Positions 33,042 through 37,912 of a DNA stretch of 37,912 nt are shown piece after piece. Position 1 is the first letter of the stretch. The number at the start of each line of letters is the position of its first letter. The notes beneath the pieces were generated by a model. That model was not told the DNA's origin. It did not search any database and saw only the letters and a program-made list of their open reading frames with translations. Source of the DNA: Bacteroidota bacterium (lineage in GTDB: Bacteria; Bacteroidota; Bacteroidia; Bacteroidales; F082); assembly GCA_018336075.1 (NCBI GenBank), contig JAGXRB010000047.1, positions 1-37,912 of the forward strand, written 5' to 3'. Position numbers and translations under genes: made by a program.

Positions 33042-33968
33042 TTAGTTATCGTCAGTAAAATCGTTTCGCAGCATATTGAGATAATTTTTATACCGTGTCG
33101 GGCTTATGGTGCCATTTTCAAAAGCCTTTTTCACTGCACAGTCAGGTTCGTGAAGATGGGTGCAATTAGCAAAACGGCAATCGGGCATGCGCTCTCTCAT
33201 TTCCGGAAACCGTTGGGCTAAAGTTTCAGCCTCAAAGTCATATAGACCGAATTCCTTTATGCCCGGGGTATCTACAATCCAGCCTCCAAAAGCCAGGGGA
33301 TGCATTTCGGCAAAGGTGGTTGTATGTTTTCCTTTGTTGCTGAAGGTAGATATTTCACCTGTACGCAATTTTAAGTTTTTATCGATTGTATTGATAAGGG
33401 CTGATTTTCCAACACCGGAATGACCTGTCAGCAACGAAACTTTGTTTGCAAGCAAAGCCTTCAATTCATTCAGATTTGTGCCGTCCAGCGCCGAAACTTT
33501 CAAAACTGCATAACCGATTGCGTCATAAAGCGACATCAATCTGTTCAATGTTTCGTTGTTTCGGTCATTATAAAGATCCAGTTTGTTGAAAACAATGGCG
33601 GCGGGAATATGATAGGCCTCTGCGGTTACAAGAAAACGATCTATAAAACCGGTTGAGGTTCTTGGATGGTCAATTGTGGCAATGAGCACAGCCTGATCAA
33701 GGTTTGCGGCGATGATATGAGCAGATTTTGAAAGTCTGGTGGCTTTTCTGATGATGATATTGTGCCTGTCGTGAATGTGGGATATTACTGCTGTATCCTG
33801 ATCGGGCTCAATCTGAAAAGTGACTCTGTCGCCAACAGCCAGCGGATTCGTTGTTCGTATACCTTTTAGGCGATACTGACCGCGCAAGCGGCACAAAACC
33901 GTCTGCCCATCGTCGGCATAAACTGTGTACCAGCTTCCGGTCGATCTAATTACAATACCTTCAGGCAT
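33042..33968 (-). CDS. rsgA: Ribosome small-subunit-dependent GTPase A (RsgA)
   Basis: RsgA is a circularly permuted GTPase in late 30S maturation. I chose the ATG at 33968 (308 residues, start MPEGIVIRSTGSWYTV) because the OB-fold signature begins there, a GGAG lies just ahead, and a -7 box sits between it and the alternative ATG at 34022. The order is G4 (VFNKLDL), G5-like SALDG, then G1 (GHSGVGKS) and G3 (DTPG), as expected for the permutation. The C-terminal zinc knuckle is CRFANCTHLHEPDC. It is the first gene of a same-strand run with the CBS, Omp85-like and nadK genes. Confidence 0.95.
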   Translation of the reverse strand: MPEGIVIRSTGSWYTVYADDGQTVLCRLRGQYRLKGIRTTNPLAVGDRVTFQIEPDQDTAVISHIHDRHNIIIRKATRLSKSAHIIAANLDQAVLIATIDHPRTSTGFIDRFLVTAEAYHIPAAIVFNKLDLYNDRNNETLNRLMSLYDAIGYAVLKVSALDGTNLNELKALLANKVSLLTGHSGVGKSALINTIDKNLKLRTGEISTFSNKGKHTTTFAEMHPLAFGGWIVDTPGIKEFGLYDFEAETLAQRFPEMRERMPDCRFANCTHLHEPDCAVKKAFENGTISPTRYKNYLNMLRNDFTDDN

Positions 33969-33997
33969 AAGCTCCTTTGATCTTAAAACATTAGCTG

Positions 33998-34005
33998 CAA
34001 AAATA
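33998..34005 (-). promoter_or_regulatory. Candidate rsgA promoter, -7 box TATTTTTG
   Basis: On the - strand TATTTTTG followed by C fits TAnnTTTG, 29 bases before the chosen rsgA start. A TTTG is 14 bases upstream, shorter than normal spacing. Confidence 0.4.
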
Positions 34006-34059
34006 GAAGTATCCGCTGACAAAAAGGGTCATTGGAAGAAATATAAACCAAAATGGATG

Positions 34060-34083
34060 AAAATACTTGCAATTTTCAAGTAT
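34060..34083 (-). terminator. Weak terminator-like hairpin after the helical hypothetical gene
   Basis: On the - strand atacttg (34077-34083) pairs with caagtat (34063-34069), 7 bp with a 7-base loop, followed by only about four U's. It lies 48 bases after the stop of the 140-residue ORF. Confidence 0.35.
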
Positions 34084-34130
34084 CAGAGAACAATTCTGCA
34101 TCTTTTTTATTGCAGGGTCTGAAGAAGAAA

Positions 34131-34553
34131 TTACATTTTTTGACCTATTTCCACCATTGCATTTTCAATCTTTTTCTGTCGCTCAAATGAAAATGTCTTA
34201 TCAAGGGTGTTGCATAAATCATACAAATTCAAAGCTTTTATAAAGTGCGTTTTTCTACCAGAAGTTAAATCTTTTGCACCAAACTGGTAGATTACATCTG
34301 CCATTAGTTCGATGTTTTGCGTGTTCAAACCTTTGAAACGAGAAATATATTCTTTGATCTGAGATTCCTGCATTGACAAAAAGTAATTCAGGTCAAAGCC
34401 TGTTTCATTGAATAACTTTTCAGTTGTATCATCAAATTTTTTGTCAATTTTGATTGCAAAATTCTCTTCTTCTTTTGTGAAAAGGCTTAAAATTGCTCTG
34501 AGTAACACTCCGATTTTCTCTATTTCACGCAATAAAAAATCCTTTTGTTCCAT
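34131..34553 (-). CDS. Helical hypothetical protein (DUF6483-like)
   Basis: I do not recognise a function. The 140-residue product is predicted all-helical, with charged amphipathic helices and no signal peptide or membrane segment. The start EQKDFLLREIEKIGVLLRAIL resembles the DUF6483 family, whose members begin with a similar D-Y/F-(I/L)-x-R-x-I-E-x-(I/L) pattern. The gene stands alone, with 108 bases to the start of the long rsgA frame and 135 bases to the next gene upstream. Nothing in the context shows a pathway. Confidence 0.7.
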   Translation of the reverse strand: MEQKDFLLREIEKIGVLLRAILSLFTKEEENFAIKIDKKFDDTTEKLFNETGFDLNYFLSMQESQIKEYISRFKGLNTQNIELMADVIYQFGAKDLTSGRKTHFIKALNLYDLCNTLDKTFSFERQKKIENAMVEIGQKM

Positions 34554-34688
34554 TTCAGTTTTATTTATAAAACAACTATATCATTCCTTTCAAAAAAATA
34601 TGAATTGACTAAATTTACAGCAAAGCGAAGTAATCACCTGTCCTTGTGAAGATTATACTGAAATACATCTTGAAAATGATCGATGATC

Positions 34689-35534
34689 TCAGTGAATCAC
34701 AACGATTTTCTTTCTCAAAGTTGCAGAATTATTTTTCACTTCAATGAAATAAACACCTGACTCAGCAATCTCAACATTAGTTACTCTGTCGATATTACTT
34801 TGCTTCATGATTTCTTGGCTGTTTGCATTAAAAATGCGCAATGACAAATTTTCACTAAAAGGCAATTCAGTTGAAATGGTGATTTTGCCGGTTGAAGGAT
34901 TTGGGAAAACTTTTAAATTGTCCGGTTGATTGTTGCTTTCAACAGAATTGTACATATTTTCTGAAAATCCCAGTTCATTTATGGTTATCCTATAATAATT
35001 CTGGCTTGAATAAGGAATGACTTCAATCCAGCCCAGGTTGTTTTCAATTTTTACGGGAAGATACATCTTGTCAACAACTTCGAGCCAGTCGGTTATTACT
35101 GAACTACCCCAGCCCACGAGCTGCAAGCGTCGGTAAACATATACGCTATTAGTACTGAAGTCGGACGAAGATTTAATCGTATCGCCTTGGTTCAGGAGAT
35201 TTGCAACATAAACATAAGGAGTGAAAAAAGTTGTGTCTGCTCGTTTTAGACCAATGCTGCAATTGATTGAAGGAGTAATTTTCACATAAGATTCTACTAA
35301 ACCTAATGCGTCTCCAGGATACCAGTTTCTTACGTAGAATTTTAGATCTTTTGCCCCATCGTTGTTTATGTCGATAGAAAAAGTGTCACTTCTGCTGGAT
35401 ATTGATGTACTCATTATTCTGGCTGGTGAAAATACATGATGATACATCAGGTTTGTATCGCCTGCTATAATAAAATCTTGTGCAAAAGTACCCAGACAAA
35501 GAAAAAATAGTGCAATAAAGGTGAGTAATTTCAT
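34689..35534 (-). CDS. Secreted protein with type IX secretion sorting domain
   Basis: The 281-residue product has a signal peptide (about 1-19, ending GTFAQ), a beta-rich central region of unknown function (about 20-195; DINNDGAKDLKFYVRNWYPG looks like a repeat-type or Ca-binding loop), and a C-terminal type A sorting domain (207-281). The domain shows LKVFPNPSTGKITIS, a SQEIMKQSN turn, and the end SGVYFIEVKNNSATLRKKIV, matching the Por/T9SS CTD. It should be exported through the outer membrane by T9SS and attached or released. The central domain was not matched to a known family. Confidence 0.87.
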   Translation of the reverse strand: MKLLTFIALFFLCLGTFAQDFIIAGDTNLMYHHVFSPARIMSTSISSRSDTFSIDINNDGAKDLKFYVRNWYPGDALGLVESYVKITPSINCSIGLKRADTTFFTPYVYVANLLNQGDTIKSSSDFSTNSVYVYRRLQLVGWGSSVITDWLEVVDKMYLPVKIENNLGWIEVIPYSSQNYYRITINELGFSENMYNSVESNNQPDNLKVFPNPSTGKITISTELPFSENLSLRIFNANSQEIMKQSNIDRVTNVEIAESGVYFIEVKNNSATLRKKIVVIH

Positions 35535-35776
35535 GGTCTATATAATTGATAGTTATTTATTTAACTCTGTTAATTTTTTCAGATCTATAAAAAACATTCT
35601 GATCATTTAAATCAGATTTCAGCTTTTCAGTAATTGATTCTCACATGAATTTTCATCTTCGCACAGCTCTTTACAGTCGTTTCATTGCTGAAGGAAACTT
35701 CCTTTGCATAAATTCAAGCTATTGTGGTTCAGTATCAACTTCAACCTCAAAATGTTTTTGAGATGATTGAACCGTT

Positions 35777-36331
35777 CTAATCATTTAAACTACTGCTTTC
35801 CAAAATATTTTTGAGATTCAATAAGCCTGTTTGCAGGTCATCTCCTATCATTTCTTCAAAGTTCATAAACAAAAACATCAGATTCATGGGGTAGTTCATT
35901 CGTCCGGTAAAACCCCATTTTACCAAAGTCTCGTTTTCTGAAATAATTTCAGTCGACATATAAGCCTGATCTGTAGCTTCAAAAGGTTTTATAAAGCGCA
36001 ATTCGTAATCAATCCTTTCACCATCTGCAATGTTTTTGATTTCCTGCTCACCCACACCAACATCATCATCTTCACTTGCCCATGCAGAAACAAAACCAAC
36101 AGTACCATCGATTCCCGTGTAACTCTTTTCCATATTGGAATCCATGCTTGCCCACTTACTGAAATTATCCTGGTTTTTAAGAAATTTTATGTAATCAAAA
36201 ACTTCTTGTTTTGGCTTGTTGATAACAACTTCCCGTTCTATGGCATAGTCATTTTTTAAAAACAGTGCAATTATGAATGGAATTGCTAAAACTATCAAGA
36301 TTGCCAGAAGGACTTTTTTTAAACTTTTCAT
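35777..36331 (-). CDS. Membrane-anchored SRPBCC (START-like) protein
   Basis: The 184-residue protein starts with a Lys-rich N-terminus and a hydrophobic segment (about 7-25) that is a membrane anchor or uncleaved signal. The remainder fits the SRPBCC/polyketide-cyclase fold: IEREVVINKPKQEVFDYIKF, a central KSYTGIDGTVGFVSAW strand pair, ETLVKWGFTGRMNYPMN, and a C-terminal helix MIGDDLQTGLLNLKNILE. Such proteins bind hydrophobic ligands, but the ligand is unknown. The 242 bases after the gene hold only a 7-bp hairpin without a U run. Confidence 0.85.
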   Translation of the reverse strand: MKSLKKVLLAILIVLAIPFIIALFLKNDYAIEREVVINKPKQEVFDYIKFLKNQDNFSKWASMDSNMEKSYTGIDGTVGFVSAWASEDDDVGVGEQEIKNIADGERIDYELRFIKPFEATDQAYMSTEIISENETLVKWGFTGRMNYPMNLMFLFMNFEEMIGDDLQTGLLNLKNILESSSLND

Positions 36332-36450
36332 AACATGTATATTTTAGGTAAAACGCAAATATTTGATTCATTTAGAGTTATTTAGTAACACCAAATTTAT
36401 TAATAAATCAAAGAAAAGAACTTTTACTGACTTTTATTTTCACAAACAAA

Positions 36451-37212
36451 TTATAGCTTTAAAACTGGTTCGGCCATCAGCATTGCGACATGGGCGAAAA
36501 TGTGTGCAATACATGCACTTTCCAAACCCCTTTTCCAGTAGAGGTAGCCGAAAATTATCCCACCAATAGTGTTGCCAAGCAAAATATAAACCAGCAATGT
36601 CAATGAAGGATTGCCGACCGCATAAAAAGCAACAGGAAAATGTCCGACCGCAAAAATCAAAGCAGAGATTATAATTCCTGTCCAATAAATTTGTGGCCTT
36701 TTCTCTTTTACAATTTTAAAAGCGATCCAAACAATGAAGGTCATAAGGCCGAAACGCATCAAAATTTCCTCCGTTATACCACCATACAAGAATCTGGCAG
36801 CTAAACCCGGTTTCAATTTCTCTCCCAGTTCCAGAAATTCTTCTGGCAACATCGGGTAAAAAACCAAACTGATCAAACTGATCAAAATACCGGCTATCAA
36901 GCCTCCAACAATGCCATGTTTTAATATACTTTTAAAATCCGGCTTAAAATATCTTCTGCTGATCAACCATTCAAAAATTGGTACATGAAGATTCACTTTT
37001 TCATAAAGGAAAATACCTGCCGTTACAGCCACAATCAACATTATTATGGGATTAATCAGCATGAGCAACTTTATCTGCATCGGCGAAAAATCTGAACTCA
37101 AAATGGCTTCAGCTTCAAGTGGAATTGGGATTTCCAGTGTAAGCACTGACATAATACCCGCAAGTCCAAATAAAAACAAGACTAATCCCAAAATCAATTT
37201 ATTCATTTGCAT
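36451..37212 (-). CDS. CPBP-family intramembrane glutamic endopeptidase
   Basis: The 253-residue protein has about six to eight hydrophobic segments and the CPBP (Abi) motifs: EE148-149 with Arg153 in GGITEEILMRFG, FAVGHFP with His191, and ESACIAHIFAHV with His237/His241. CPBP proteases cleave membrane substrates or process prenylated or peptide-type molecules, and some protect bacteriocin producers. No bacteriocin gene is visible nearby, so the substrate is unknown. The gene lies 99 bases downstream of eutC on the same strand. Confidence 0.9.
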   Translation of the reverse strand: MQMNKLILGLVLFLFGLAGIMSVLTLEIPIPLEAEAILSSDFSPMQIKLLMLINPIIMLIVAVTAGIFLYEKVNLHVPIFEWLISRRYFKPDFKSILKHGIVGGLIAGILISLISLVFYPMLPEEFLELGEKLKPGLAARFLYGGITEEILMRFGLMTFIVWIAFKIVKEKRPQIYWTGIIISALIFAVGHFPVAFYAVGNPSLTLLVYILLGNTIGGIIFGYLYWKRGLESACIAHIFAHVAMLMAEPVLKL

Positions 37213-37311
37213 ATGTTTAAGTTTTTAGGACTAAAAATAGTCTCAGTTTTTTATCATCTATCAAAGGCTGTTTTCCAAAAACCAAAAATTAGTTGTTAAT
37301 ATTCTCTTTTT

Positions 37312-37912
37312 TTAGGCTATTGCATTGGCAAACATCCTTTTAAAAATTGTAATGGTTTCTTTTATAGCCTGTTCAGGAGATAATGCAGTATCGGAAATTC
37401 CAGAAACTACGCTTGAAATATCATGATCGACAGTACCTGCCTTTTTCCATTTATTTACAGGAGCAGCGGTAAGGTATGCAGAGAAATTGTGGTGACCTGA
37501 ACCTGGGCGTTCTCCAATGATGTGGATGATACCTCTGACCTTCGTTTCATCTTCTTCATCACCAAACAGCACTTCACCACAGGCATAACCTGCGCGCACT
37601 CTGCCATGCGTAATGACGATATTCTCCTTGCCAACACTAAAATTATTCTCTTTTAATGCATTGGTTAATCCAGTAAGAAAGGGCTCCAAATGGTCTTCAT
37701 CCATTAGAGCTCTTGGATTTAACCCATCTGATATAATGATTTGCACATCAGGCACTTCTCCGCTCCATCGCGCATGCATTTTTTCGAGAAGCCATGTGGA
37801 GTCTTCACTTAAATTTTCGCCTGATTCGGGATGATAAACATAATCTTTTCTATCATCTGAAAGTGTTATTATTGGCAACGAGGCTGGAATACCTGCAATG
37901 AAATCATTGCTC
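37312..37912 (-). CDS. eutC: Ethanolamine ammonia-lyase small subunit EutC, 5' partial
   Basis: The frame is open to the window edge; upstream of residue LPIITLS there are 11 more in-frame codons and no stop, so the N-terminus is outside. The visible part has VQIIISDGLNPRAL, THGRVRAGYACGE, HIIGERPGSGHHNFSAYLT and VDHDISSVVSGISDTALSPE. These match the EutC family, whose subunit pairs with EutB to deaminate ethanolamine using adenosylcobalamin, in the cytosol or a microcompartment. The sequence is divergent from enterobacterial EutC but the motif order is the same. EutB should lie just past the edge if the usual order holds. The 99-base gap downstream has no clear terminator. Confidence 0.88.
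   Translation of the reverse strand, partial: SNDFIAGIPASLPIITLSDDRKDYVYHPESGENLSEDSTWLLEKMHARWSGEVPDVQIIISDGLNPRALMDEDHLEPFLTGLTNALKENNFSVGKENIVITHGRVRAGYACGEVLFGDEEDETKVRGIIHIIGERPGSGHHNFSAYLTAAPVNKWKKAGTVDHDISSVVSGISDTALSPEQAIKETITIFKRMFANAIA

Noticed and set aside
33969-34022. Upstream ATG for rsgA
   Set aside because: The extra 18 residues precede the normal family start, and the best -7 box lies inside this stretch. Not fully excluded.
35746-35762. Hairpin after the SRPBCC gene
   Set aside because: A 7-bp AT-rich stem with a 3-base loop and no U tract; probably not a functional terminator.
1-37912. CRISPR arrays, tRNA or rRNA genes, IS elements, prophage
   Set aside because: No evenly spaced direct repeats, cloverleaf sequences, rRNA segments, transposase or integrase ORFs were seen on either strand.

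Overview
The window looks like chromosomal DNA of a Bacteroidota bacterium, most likely an uncultured or little-studied member of the class Bacteroidia. The signs are: a TonB-dependent receptor, a type IX secretion C-terminal sorting domain, an OmpH-OmpH-BamA-UppS-DUF6089-NadK-CBS gene cluster typical of this phylum, AT-rich DNA, almost no Shine-Dalgarno sequences, and several TAnnTTTG boxes, the -7 element of Bacteroidota promoters. No rRNA, tRNA, CRISPR array, insertion sequence or prophage was seen.

Layout. Bases 1-6725 (+ strand): the 3' end of a TonB-dependent receptor, an NPP-type phosphodiesterase lipoprotein with a PhoD-type phosphatase (likely phosphate scavenging), a small ACT-like protein resembling the TM1266 hydrogenase regulator family, purK-purE, and a secreted DUF4412-like protein. 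Bases 6786-15643 (- strand): a large LruC-domain lipoprotein with a beta-solenoid repeat, then a three-gene maltodextrin set (SusA-like GH13, GH31 alpha-glucosidase, GH13 lipoprotein) without SusC/SusD in view. Bases 15959-17115: a divergent DUF302/YciI pair around a spaced GTTAAC repeat. Bases 17157-24362 (- strand): a complete, tightly overlapping histidine operon, hisG-D-C-B-H-A-F-IE. Bases 24433-33968 (- strand): envelope biogenesis genes (rsgA, CBS-ACT protein, POTRA/barrel protein, nadK, DUF6089, uppS, bamA, two ompH genes). Bases 34131-37912 (- strand): a helical hypothetical protein, a T9SS cargo protein, an SRPBCC protein, a CPBP intramembrane protease and the 3' part of eutC cut by the window edge.

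The most notable observation is the region upstream of hisG. It holds a Bacteroidota-type promoter, a 25-codon leader ORF with the run HHRHHH, and a strong GC-rich hairpin with eight U's ending 11 bases before the hisG start codon. A leader segment just after the His codons can pair with the 5' arm of that terminator. This is the complete architecture of a ribosome-mediated histidine attenuator (hisL), in a phylum for which the textbook enterobacterial model is not usually quoted. The rest of the window is mostly coherent housekeeping and envelope functions, with a few oddities listed as findings.
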